Shown here in pieces: positions 1 to 7,700 of a stretch of 10,336 nucleotides of DNA; the stretch's first letter is position 1; every line of letters begins with the position of its first letter. A program made the translations under genes and the position numbers. The stretch comes from JBJHBY01 sp050485745. GTDB lineage: Bacteria > Pseudomonadota > Gammaproteobacteria > Pseudomonadales > CAMLJR01. Below the pieces are notes generated by a model, which saw only the letters and a list, made by a program, of their open reading frames with translations, ran no database searches and was not told the DNA's origin. The DNA lies in assembly GCA_050485745.1 (NCBI GenBank), contig JBJHBY010000119.1:1-10336 (forward strand), written 5' to 3'.

Positions 1-804
1 AGGGAAAAGATTACGACCGCCATCTGGCGGGAAGAACCGGAGCCTGACAACCGGTTCGCTGCAGCCCGGTGCTATTGCGCCGGGTTTGACGTTTATGGCG
101 ACCTGTTGGGCAAGGCCTCCTGGGCCGAGTACCTCTACCTGTTGTTCAAGCTGGACCCGCCCTCGAGGGACCAGGCCGCACTGCTGGAACTGTTGGCCGT
201 TGCTCTGGCCAACCCCGGTCCCAGGGATCACAGCGTCCGCGCGGCCATGAATGCCGGCGTGGGTGGCTCCACGTCGGCTTCGGCGCTGATGGCGGCCATC
301 GCCGTCGGTGCCGGCAATCTCGGGGGTGGCCGCGAGGTGTTCAAGGCGATGGAAGCCTGGCAAGCCTGTGGCACCGATCTCGCCGCCTGGCGCGCATTCG
401 TCGAGAACCCGCCGGAGGAGCCGGTGGACGTCTGGTTGCCCATGGAGCACGTGCCTGGCTTTGACCCGCATGGCGCCTCCTGTGCGACACCGGTTCGCCA
501 GACGCTGGCAAGGCTCGCCAGTCTGGACGGCTGCCTACACCTGCAATGGCTGGTCAAACACCGCGCCGAGCTGGAAGCGGTCGCCGGGCTCCCACTCGCC
601 ATGTCGGGCGTGGCCGCCGCTGCCCTCTCGGATCTCGAACTCTCCCCGGAGCAGGGTGAAATGCTCTATTTGCTGCTGCGCCTTCCCGGAGCTGCTGTCC
701 ATGCACTTGAGCAAGGCCAGAAGGGCTGGGCCCGCTATCCCTTCTTTGGTAAAGGCTTGCACCTGACCAACGACCCGGGACCCTGGACAGGAGAGACCTC
801 ATGA
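1..804 (+). CDS. Citrate synthase / citryl-CoA lyase-like protein, 5' end missing
   Basis: The frame is open from base 1 to the TGA at 802-804 (267 codons seen), so the true start lies upstream of the window; the internal TTG at 106 is not a convincing start. The protein has the helical pattern of the citrate synthase family: a GFDVYGDLL / SWAEYLYLLF segment at 82-147, then NPGPRDHSVRAAMNAGVGG at 211-267, an LGGGRE segment at 319-336 and PGFDPHG at 454-474. By eye alignment with GltA, the three catalytic residues are replaced: the HGG histidine by Leu (319-321), the GFGH histidine by Pro (466-468, with a His one place later), and the NVD aspartate by Gly (607-609). Citrate or citryl-CoA turnover is therefore doubtful. 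It overlaps the next gene by ATGA, so the two are probably translationally coupled and may form a heteromer. Fold assignment is fairly secure; function is not. Confidence 0.75.
   Translation, partial: REKITTAIWREEPEPDNRFAAARCYCAGFDVYGDLLGKASWAEYLYLLFKLDPPSRDQAALLELLAVALANPGPRDHSVRAAMNAGVGGSTSASALMAAIAVGAGNLGGGREVFKAMEAWQACGTDLAAWRAFVENPPEEPVDVWLPMEHVPGFDPHGASCATPVRQTLARLASLDGCLHLQWLVKHRAELEAVAGLPLAMSGVAAAALSDLELSPEQGEMLYLLLRLPGAAVHALEQGQKGWARYPFFGKGLHLTNDPGPWTGETS
789..795 (+). promoter_or_regulatory. Ribosome binding site of second citrate synthase-like gene
   Basis: AGGAGAG ends five bases before the ATG at 801. It lies inside the last codons of the upstream gene and fixes this start, consistent with coupled translation across the ATGA overlap. 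Confidence 0.6.
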
Positions 805-1607
805 AAAAAGGGCCGGAATTGCTGGACAGCTTCGAGGACCACTGGGAAACCGACATCGGCGCCTGGTTTCCGGGTGAGCGGGTGGTGTATCGGGGTAGGG
901 ATCTGCTTAGAGAGTGCCGTCATTACTCGTGGCTTAAATTAGTAGCGTTGGCCTTGCTGGGCAAGGAGCTGGATGAAAAGGCCCTGGAACTATGGAACAC
1001 GGCTTGGGTGTTGTGTGCTAGCTATCCGGAGCCGAGATTATGGAACAATAGGGTTGCTGCTTTGGCAGGGACTACCAGGAGTACTGCCGCTCTCGGCATC
1101 ACGTCGGCTAATGCCGTATCCGAAGCAAAGACCTATGGAAGGCGGGCAGATATTCGAGCGATTACCTTCCTTTACACCCTGAGGGAGGCGGTCGAACGCG
1201 GCGAAGACTTGGGTGAAATCGTTGATTTGCAGTTGAAGAAAGATCGATCAATCCCCGGCTTTGGGAGGCCGGTAACGAGTAAGGATGAGCGTATCGATCC
1301 GTTGCTCGAAAGGGCCCGCGAGCTGGGCTTTGGAAGTGGACCATATCTAAATCTTGTTTATTCAATTCAGGATCATCTTGATAGAAATCGAAAGCGATTC
1401 AAGATGAACGTCGCTGTGATCACTGCAGCACTGTTCGCAGATATTGGTTTTTCGCCAAGGCAGTATTACATCGGGACCGTTTTATGTTTTTCAGCGGGAA
1501 TGATTCCCTGTTACATGGATACCTGTTCTAAGGAGGAGGGGGCCTTCTTTCCGTTGGGAACGGACAGAATTAACTATACTGGTGAACCATGTCGAGTCTG
1601 GGGATAA
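801..1607 (+). CDS. Second citrate synthase-like protein, catalytic residues absent
   Basis: This 268-residue protein starts with ATG at 801, preceded by a good AGGAGAG ribosome site at 789-795. It follows the same order of segments as the upstream protein: a YRGRDLL / SWLKLVALAL start, a small-residue stretch (RVAALAGTTRSTAALG), IPGFGRPV followed by KDERIDPLLERARELG, then MNVAVITAALFADIGF. The GFG..DPR..L..A...G and NV..A.....GF patterns are typical of the citrate synthase / citryl-CoA lyase C-terminal domain. The positions of the catalytic His, His and Asp appear to be Tyr112, Arg156 and Ala205, so it is a probable pseudoenzyme or has changed chemistry. The first 100 bases are GC-rich like the upstream gene; from about 900 the gene becomes clearly richer in AT. 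Its end overlaps the receptor start by 19 bases. An inactive subunit paired with the upstream protein is an alternative reading. Confidence 0.7.
   Translation: MKKGPELLDSFEDHWETDIGAWFPGERVVYRGRDLLRECRHYSWLKLVALALLGKELDEKALELWNTAWVLCASYPEPRLWNNRVAALAGTTRSTAALGITSANAVSEAKTYGRRADIRAITFLYTLREAVERGEDLGEIVDLQLKKDRSIPGFGRPVTSKDERIDPLLERARELGFGSGPYLNLVYSIQDHLDRNRKRFKMNVAVITAALFADIGFSPRQYYIGTVLCFSAGMIPCYMDTCSKEEGAFFPLGTDRINYTGEPCRVWG
1581..1585 (+). promoter_or_regulatory. Ribosome binding site of the TonB receptor gene
   Basis: GGTGA lies three bases before the ATG at 1589. This sequence pairs with the 5' side of the anti-Shine-Dalgarno and is correctly placed for that pairing. It favours ATG 1589 over the in-frame ATG at 1613, which has only a GGGGAT stretch upstream at 1600-1605. 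Either start leaves a usable signal peptide. Confidence 0.45.
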
Positions 1608-2887
1608 CGATAATGCAGACCATAATGATGGTTTTATTTTTTTGCATTGTTTGGTTCCATACCGCTTCTTCATTTGCTCAGTCGATGATGGAAGAGGACC
1701 TTTTAAGTATTTATGGGGATGAAGAGTTTATTACTATCGCTACAGGTAGTGTCCAACCCCTATCAAAAGCTCCCGCCGTTGCATCAATAATTACTGCAGA
1801 AGATATAAAGCGGCTAGGCGCCAAAGATATTGATGATGTTCTCAGAACCGTGCCGGGGCTGCATGTGTCCTACGACACGCTTGGCTTCAACCCGATTTAC
1901 ACATTTAGAGGGATCTACTCCAGCTTTAACCCTCAAGTACTCATGCTGGTGGATGGCATGCCGCTGACCAACCTTTTCCATGGCGATCGCAGCCAGTTTT
2001 GGGGAGGGATGCCGGTTGAGGCGATTTCACGAATTGAGGTTATTCGAGGTCCCGGATCTGCATTGTATGGTTCTGATGCGTTTGCTGGAGTAATCAATAT
2101 CATCACCAAGAATGCCTCCAATGTTGACGAGGGTTTCACATCGGGCTTAACTGCTGGTTCTTATGATCGATATGAGGGCTGGGTATCGGGCCGAAAGGAT
2201 TTTGGCGATGTAAAGCTTGTTTTCACGGGTGAATATTCTCAAGATCGCACTGAGTACGGCCGAATTGATGTCGACTCCCAAGCAGTTTTAGATTCTTTCA
2301 TCGGCACGAGCGCATCCTTGGCACCAGGCCAAGCCACGGCTGATCGCGAACGGGTGGACATACGAATGTCGGCCTCAGTGGATCGTTGGCTCCTGAATGC
2401 CGGTCATCAATACCGATCAGGAGATGGGTCGCTCGGGATCGCCGAGTCGCTGGTTGTCGGCAATCGATTCGTGAGTAATCGGACCAATGTGGCTTTGGGT
2501 TTCGAGGATTCAGAGTCTATCGATGACTGGAACATCAAGGGAACGCTCAGTTATCTCCATACTACCGTCGAAACCAGGGGGGACATTATGCTTTTCCCGC
2601 CCGGCTCAGCGCCGTTTTTGGATGATAATGGTATTCCCGTGGGGGTCTTCATCGATGGTGTTTTCGGAAATCCCGAAACCTATGAGCATCATTTTCGGGG
2701 GGATTTTTCGGCACAATATTCAGGGTTTCTTGGTCATCAGCTGACTTTCGGAGCGGGTTACTACACGGTGATCTCTACAAAGTTAGAGAGCGGAAAAACT
2801 ATGGGGTCGACCCTGCCACGGGAGCACCCATTGCGCCAATTGGTTTTGACGCAGTTAGCGGCTTGCCAATTTTTGGGCGCAATATGA
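1589..2887 (+). CDS. TonB-dependent receptor, N-terminal fragment (signal peptide, plug, first barrel strands)
   Basis: Residues 9-30 form a hydrophobic signal sequence with a probable cut after SFA (residue 30); unusually there is no Lys or Arg before the hydrophobic core. A likely TonB box, EFITIATG, is at residues 46-53. The plug domain spans about 58-175 and has the expected landmarks: APAVASIITAEDIKRLG, VPGLHV, FRGIYSSFNPQVLMLVDGMP, IEVIRGPGSALYGSDAFAGV and INIITK. Barrel strands with alternating aromatic residues follow. Residues 404-432 are out of frame and resemble nothing in the family. Alone the fragment would lack half the barrel and should not fold into a working pore. Codon use is AT-rich (38% GC in 1681-1740), unlike the downstream genes. 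Confidence 0.75.
   Translation: MSSLGITIMQTIMMVLFFCIVWFHTASSFAQSMMEEDLLSIYGDEEFITIATGSVQPLSKAPAVASIITAEDIKRLGAKDIDDVLRTVPGLHVSYDTLGFNPIYTFRGIYSSFNPQVLMLVDGMPLTNLFHGDRSQFWGGMPVEAISRIEVIRGPGSALYGSDAFAGVINIITKNASNVDEGFTSGLTAGSYDRYEGWVSGRKDFGDVKLVFTGEYSQDRTEYGRIDVDSQAVLDSFIGTSASLAPGQATADRERVDIRMSASVDRWLLNAGHQYRSGDGSLGIAESLVVGNRFVSNRTNVALGFEDSESIDDWNIKGTLSYLHTTVETRGDIMLFPPGSAPFLDDNGIPVGVFIDGVFGNPETYEHHFRGDFSAQYSGFLGHQLTFGAGYYTVISTKLESGKTMGSTLPREHPLRQLVLTQLAACQFLGAI
2794..2806 (+). other. Probable frameshift site in the receptor gene
   Basis: An A5 run (2794-2798) is followed closely by a G4 run (2803-2806). Adding one A to the first run gives Gly-Lys-Asn-Tyr-Gly-Val-Asp-Pro and joins the two receptor frames; adding one G to the second gives Lys-Thr-Met-Gly-Val-Asp-Pro and also joins them. 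The first fits the usual receptor pattern better. The site does not match the classical X XXY YYZ slippery heptamer in the incoming frame, so programmed ribosomal frameshifting is not well supported. Confidence 0.65.
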
Positions 2888-3774
2888 TCGATGTTTCAGA
2901 TACTCCATTAGTCTTTCTGCAAGGAGGAACCCGCAAGAACCGCTACTTTTTTGTTCAAGATATATGGGAGGTAGCCAGCGGCTGGGAGTTGACTGCCGGG
3001 CTCCGATACGATGACTATTCAGACTTTGGGTCCACAGTAAACCCCAGAGCAGCGCTGGTTTGGTCAACTGCGAGAGACCTTACAACCAAGTTTTTATATG
3101 GGCAAGCGTTCCGTGCCCCCGCCTTCGCTCAGACTCGAGCTATCAATAATCCTTCTGTACTAGGCAATCCTGATCTGGATCCCGAAACCTTGCACAGCTA
3201 CGAAATTGCCTTTGATTATCGTCCCAGGCCCAATATTAATCTATTGCTCAACGTCTTCTACTATGAGTGGGAAGACATCATAAATTTCGTTCCCGACGCG
3301 AATGAGCTGACTCGAACTGCCCAAAATTCAGGAGAACAAGTCGGAAAGGGTGTCGAACTTGAAGCCAACTGGAAAGTGACCCCATCGTGGACGCTTTCAG
3401 GCAACTTTGCCTATACCAGCGCGGAAGACAGAACGACGGGTGCCGATGCCGCGAGTTTTCCTACCCGTCAGCTCTATCTACGTTCTTTTTGGAGCCTCGA
3501 TGATGGCTGGTCGGTGAATCTGCAGGCGAGCCATGTGGGCGACAGGCGTCGTGCCCACAATGATCCCCGCCGGAGTATCGACGATTACACGCTGGTCGAT
3601 CTCACCGTGCGAAAGACCATCACCCCTGCGGTTCAGGCGGCCCTGTTGATCAAGAACCTGCTGGATGAGGATGCCCGGGAGCCCACGTCCATGGCTGATC
3701 CGGTGCCGGCCATCCCCAATGACTTACCGTTGCCGGGCCGCACCATCCTCGGCGAACTGCGGTTTTCCTTTTGA
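2801..3774 (+). CDS. TonB-dependent receptor, C-terminal barrel fragment
   Basis: Receptor-like sequence is readable in this frame from the Tyr codon at 2800, well before any start codon: VDPATGAPIAPIGFD, then IDVSDTPLVF, RKNRYFFVQDIWEVA, WELTAGLRYDDYSDFG, FRAPAFAQ, NPDLDPETLHSYEIAFDYRP, ELEANWKVTPSWTLSGNFAY and a final LPGRTILGELRFSF. These are standard barrel landmarks, including the terminal aromatic residue recognised by the Bam machinery. The first possible start in frame is a TTG at 2863 with no ribosome site, so independent translation is unlikely; this is the rest of the upstream reading frame. GC content rises to that of the flanks in roughly the last 300 bases. Confidence 0.7.
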
Positions 3775-3788
3775 ACACCGGTTGTCTA

Positions 3789-4763
3789 ATGAGGCGGGTG
3801 CTTGCGAGGGCGGGGTGGGACCGGTCGGGTCGCGATCACACCCAGTCGTGGCAGCGGCTGTTTTCCAGTCTTCTCTGTGTCCTGCCGCTGCTGGTGTTCG
3901 CCTCGGAAAGCCAGCCCCGTGCCGTGGTGCTGTACCCGGATATGCGTCAGCCCTATTCGAAGGTTTTCGAGGACATCATCAGCGGCATTTCAGTGGGTTT
4001 TTCCGGTGAGATCATCAGGGCACCTCTCCAGGACGGCGGTGATTTCGCCGGACAGACGTGGACGGCCAACAATTCCCCGGACGTGATCATTGCTCTTGGC
4101 AACCGGGGCTACGAAGCAGCCCGCGACCTCGGGATTGTCGACGTGCCCGTGGTGCTCGCCGGCGTATCCGAGACCGGATCACACGCATATTCGGGGATTG
4201 CCGTCCTGCCCGATCCGGCTGTGGTGCTGGCGCGCCTCAAACTGTTGGCGCCCCGGGTTACCCGGGTTCACGTGCTGGTGCGCGAGGACGGCGATGGTGA
4301 ATACAATCGCCTGATCCGTGAGGCGGCGGATTCGGACCGGCTGCAGACCGTCGTGCACGCCTGTGCCGATTTTCGCGATTGCGCCCGGGCGGTACGCGAT
4401 ATCACCGAGTCCAACCCCGGGCGCACTGATGCGCTCTGGCTGGCGGACCCCGGTGCGGTGGATAACACCATACTCGGGCTGATACTGGAGAACGCCTGGC
4501 GTCAGCGGTTCGTGGTGCTGTCCAACAATCCGGCGCATGTACGTCGCGGGGTGCTGTTTGCGCTGTACCCCAACAACCAGAAGATGGGAGAGACGCTGGG
4601 CGGCATGGCCAACCGGGCGGCCGCCAACGGCTATCAGCCGGAGGGCATACTACCCTTGCAGGATGTCAGTCTTGCGGTCAACCTGCGTACCGGGAGTCAT
4701 ATCGGTCTGATATTCGATCGCAATGTGCGCAATCAGATCGATCTGGTGTTTCCGACGGATTGA
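3789..4763 (+). CDS. Periplasmic ABC-type substrate-binding protein, orphan (ABC_sub_bind-like)
   Basis: A secreted binding protein of about 324 residues. An arginine-rich start is followed by a hydrophobic core (FSSLLCVLPLLVF) and a likely cut after FAS. The mature part has the two-lobed layout of the ABC substrate-binding family (Pfam ABC_sub_bind, COG2984 type): AVVLYPDMRQPYSKVFEDI, PDVIIALGNRGYEAA, VPVVLAGVSETG, GIAVLPDPAVVLARLKLLAP followed by VTRVHVLV, TDALWLADPGAV and QRFVVLSNNPAHV. No lipobox is visible. I prefer ATG 3789; the frame is also open from a TTG at 3771 that overlaps the receptor stop, but neither has a strong ribosome site. No ABC ATPase or permease lies in the window, and the kinase gene starts 12 bases after its stop. 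It therefore probably delivers ligand information to the kinase or the receptor rather than to a transporter; this is inference. Confidence 0.75.
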   Translation: MRRVLARAGWDRSGRDHTQSWQRLFSSLLCVLPLLVFASESQPRAVVLYPDMRQPYSKVFEDIISGISVGFSGEIIRAPLQDGGDFAGQTWTANNSPDVIIALGNRGYEAARDLGIVDVPVVLAGVSETGSHAYSGIAVLPDPAVVLARLKLLAPRVTRVHVLVREDGDGEYNRLIREAADSDRLQTVVHACADFRDCARAVRDITESNPGRTDALWLADPGAVDNTILGLILENAWRQRFVVLSNNPAHVRRGVLFALYPNNQKMGETLGGMANRAAANGYQPEGILPLQDVSLAVNLRTGSHIGLIFDRNVRNQIDLVFPTD

Positions 4764-4767
4764 GGAA
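4763..4767 (+). promoter_or_regulatory. Ribosome binding site of the hybrid kinase gene
   Basis: AGGAA begins on the last base of the binding-protein stop codon and ends eight bases before the ATG at 4776. It supports this start and close coupling of the two genes. Confidence 0.6.
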
Positions 4768-4775
4768 CCATAATC

Positions 4776-7700
4776 ATGAAAAGTCTCAGATCCGCGTTCA
4801 GGAACCTTCGCTTCTGGCACCAGCTGGCCATCGTGAACGGCCTGGGTATTCTGGTCCTTGCGCTGGTGACGTCTGTGGTGGTGTCTTCCATGTCTTCGGC
4901 CAGTGTACGTACGCAACTGGTCGATCAGGGCCTTCAGGTTGCGGAATCCCTGGCGGCGCAAAGCAAGGTTGCCCTGCTGTATCGCAGTGCCGACATCGGC
5001 GCCGAAATTTCCGACGCCACCGTGAATTTCCCCGATGTCATTGGCGCCGGCATCTTCACCGTACAGGGTGAGACCGTGTTCTCGAGCCTTCCCGAAACGG
5101 AGCTTGGGCGGGTGCCATTCGATCCCGAGGCCGAGGGCGCATCGCTGGCGGACGAAACGATCTCCAGCTGGGTTTTCGTGGCTCCGGTGATTGTCGGTGC
5201 CACGGGCGACCCTTACGACCTGGGTTTTGCCATCGAGACCAACAAGGAGCTGGTGGGTTTCGTCGTGGTCGAGATGTCGAAGGACAGCCTTCAGGTTCTT
5301 GGGCTTCGTATCCTGCAGAGCAATATCCTGGTTTCCCTGGCTGTTGCATCATTGCTGCTGATGGTGCTGATCCTGTGGTCGCGACGCCTGACGTCGCCGG
5401 TGGAGCGACTGTCCGAACTGATGCATAGGGCGTGTGGCGGCGAGGAGTGGCTGCGTTCGAGCGTCGGCGGAGCCCGCGATATCGCGTCCATGCAGGAAGC
5501 CTTCAATACCATGATGGAGTCTCTGGAGCGCCGCAATATGGAGTTGCGCCACGCTCGGGATGTGGCGCTGGATTCGGCGCGTACCAAGGGAGAATTTGCC
5601 GCCAACGTAAGCCATGAGTTGCGCACGCCCATGAACGGCATTCTCGGTATGCTCGATCTGCTGGCCACCATGGGCCTGACTCACAAGCAGCAGGAATATG
5701 TGGTGACCGCGCGCCGCTCCGGTGAATCATTGCTGGCTCTGATCGACGATATCCTGAGCTTTTCCAAGGTCGATGCAGGCATGCTCACCCTGGAGCCGGA
5801 GGACTGCCAGGTCGAGGAAATTCTCGATGAAGTGATGACTCTGGTGGGCAATGAGGCCCTGAAAAAAGGTCTCGACGTGGGCTATGTGCTGCCGGAAGAT
5901 GTGCCGCGAATGGTGCATCTCGACAGTGCCAAGCTGCGACAGATTCTCGTCAATCTGGGCGGCAATGCTGTCAAGTTTACTGAAAAGGGCGAGATCGCGA
6001 TTCGTGTCGAGCTGCTGGAGCTGGACGGTCAGGGGCGCATGCTGCGGTTCGAGGTCAGCGATACCGGCATCGGCATCCCGGTCGAGGCCCACGCGCAGAT
6101 ATTCCAGGCCTTTACCCAAGTGGACGCCTCCACCACACGGACGTTCGGTGGCACCGGTCTCGGTCTGGCTATCGCGAAGGAACTGGTGGGCGTCATGGGC
6201 GGTGACATCCGGCTGTCCAGTCAGGTGGGCACTGGCAGTACCTTCTGGTTTACCGTGCCGCTCAGGGAAGCCGGCAGCTTGCCGGCGCGGCAACAGGTTC
6301 ACGCCGTCGATTTCTCGGAGCGCGAGGTGCTGGTTGTCGAGAGCAGTACCCTCATCACCGATTTCCTGCGCGCCGAGTTTTCCAACCTGGGCATCGACGC
6401 CAAGTTCTTCGATCGAGGCATCGATGGCTTGAGTTACCTGCGTCTGCTGGGTGATCGCCCGGCGCTGGTGTTCATCGGTGAGGAAATGCGCGACCTCAAG
6501 GCCATCGACCTGGTGACGCTGCTCGAGCGGCCGATCAGTGACGAAACGCTCATTCCCGTGGTGTTGCGCAACCCGTGGTCGAGCAATTTTCAGGAGGGGC
6601 AGCCCGGCAAGGTGCGTATTCTCAACAAGCCGCTGCGTTCCCAGAAGGTGTACGAGATCTTCTCGTCGATCCTCCACGCCCAGCCGCAGGCCACTCCCTT
6701 GCCAGCTCATGCCGAGCAGCCGCTGGGCTTCGATGTGCTGGTGGTGGATGACAACCCCAGCAATCAGCTGGTGGCGGTGGGCATGCTGGAAAAACTCGGC
6801 TGCTCCAGCACGGTTGCTCATTCCGGCAAGGAAGCGCTCGAGATGGTCACCCGCAAGCGCTATGACCTGATTCTCATGGATTGCCAGATGCCGGTGATGG
6901 ATGGCTTCGAAGCCACGCGACAGATCCGGCTCCTCGAGGGCGATGGACCCCACATGGCCATCATGGCCATGACCGCCAATAATCGCCCCGAGGATGTGCG
7001 CAAGTGTATCGAGGGTGGGATGGATGACTTCCTCGGCAAACCGCTGCGCCTCGAGACTCTGCGCGAAAAGATCACCCATTGGCTTGGCCACGGTGTGGCC
7101 GACGATTCGGACAGTGACAGCAGCCGCGATGCCATAGCGCCGGGACAGGTACTCGATACCCACGTTCTGGGAGAGCTGCGTGATTCGGTCGGTGAGGTCT
7201 ACGGTGCCATGCTGGGGGCGTTTCTGGAAGACACGCCGGTGTACATTGCCTCGCTGAAAGTCGCCGCGGCCGAGGGCGACCTCAACCAGGTGCGCGATCT
7301 TGCTCACACCATCAAGGGCAGCGCCGCCAACTTCGGCGCCCGTCAGCTGGTGGAGTGCGCCCGACGGCTGCAGGAGTGTGCGGAGCAACAGCTGGAGGCC
7401 GACTACAGCCTGCTGATCCAGAAACTGCACAAGGCCTTTGGCCTGTTGCGGCGGGCGCTTGAGTCGCTGGACGACGCCCAGGCCGTCAGTGCCAGGAGCG
7501 AGTCCACGCAGCTGCGCATTCTGGTCGTGGATGACGACCGCTCCATGCGGATTGCCCTGTCCAACGCCGTTGCGCAGGATGGCTATCTGCTCGATCAGGC
7601 CGGCAACGGTCAGCAGGCGCTGATGCTCTGTCAGCGCAAGATGCCGGACCTCATCCTGATGGACGCACTCATGCCCGAGATGGATGGCTTCACCGCCTGT

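Larger units (their letters stand above)
1589..3774 (+). pseudogene. TonB-dependent outer-membrane receptor, split by a frameshift
   Basis: The two reading frames together make one receptor of about 728 residues once a single base is restored: signal peptide, TonB box, plug, 22-strand-type barrel and a C-terminal strand ending in Phe. Such receptors import scarce ligands (iron chelates, cobalamin, sugars) through the outer membrane using TonB energy; this one's ligand cannot be told from sequence. The first frame runs to K403 (2795-2797), then gives 29 unrelated residues and stops at 2885-2887. The second frame carries receptor sequence from 2800 to 3774. The coding sequence on both sides looks well preserved, with no other stop, so the lesion is recent, a sequencing error in a short homopolymer, or possibly a slippage site. 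Genes on both sides overlap this one, placing it inside the operon. Confidence 0.8.

Noticed and set aside
308..766. 152-codon + strand frame inside the first gene
   Set aside because: Shifted frame of the citrate synthase-like gene with Arg/Pro/Ser-rich composition and no ribosome site.
2790..2806. Programmed -1 ribosomal frameshift producing the full receptor
   Set aside because: The zero-frame sequence CGG AAA AAC is out of register with a true X XXY YYZ heptamer and I saw no clear downstream stem; a simple indel explains it better.
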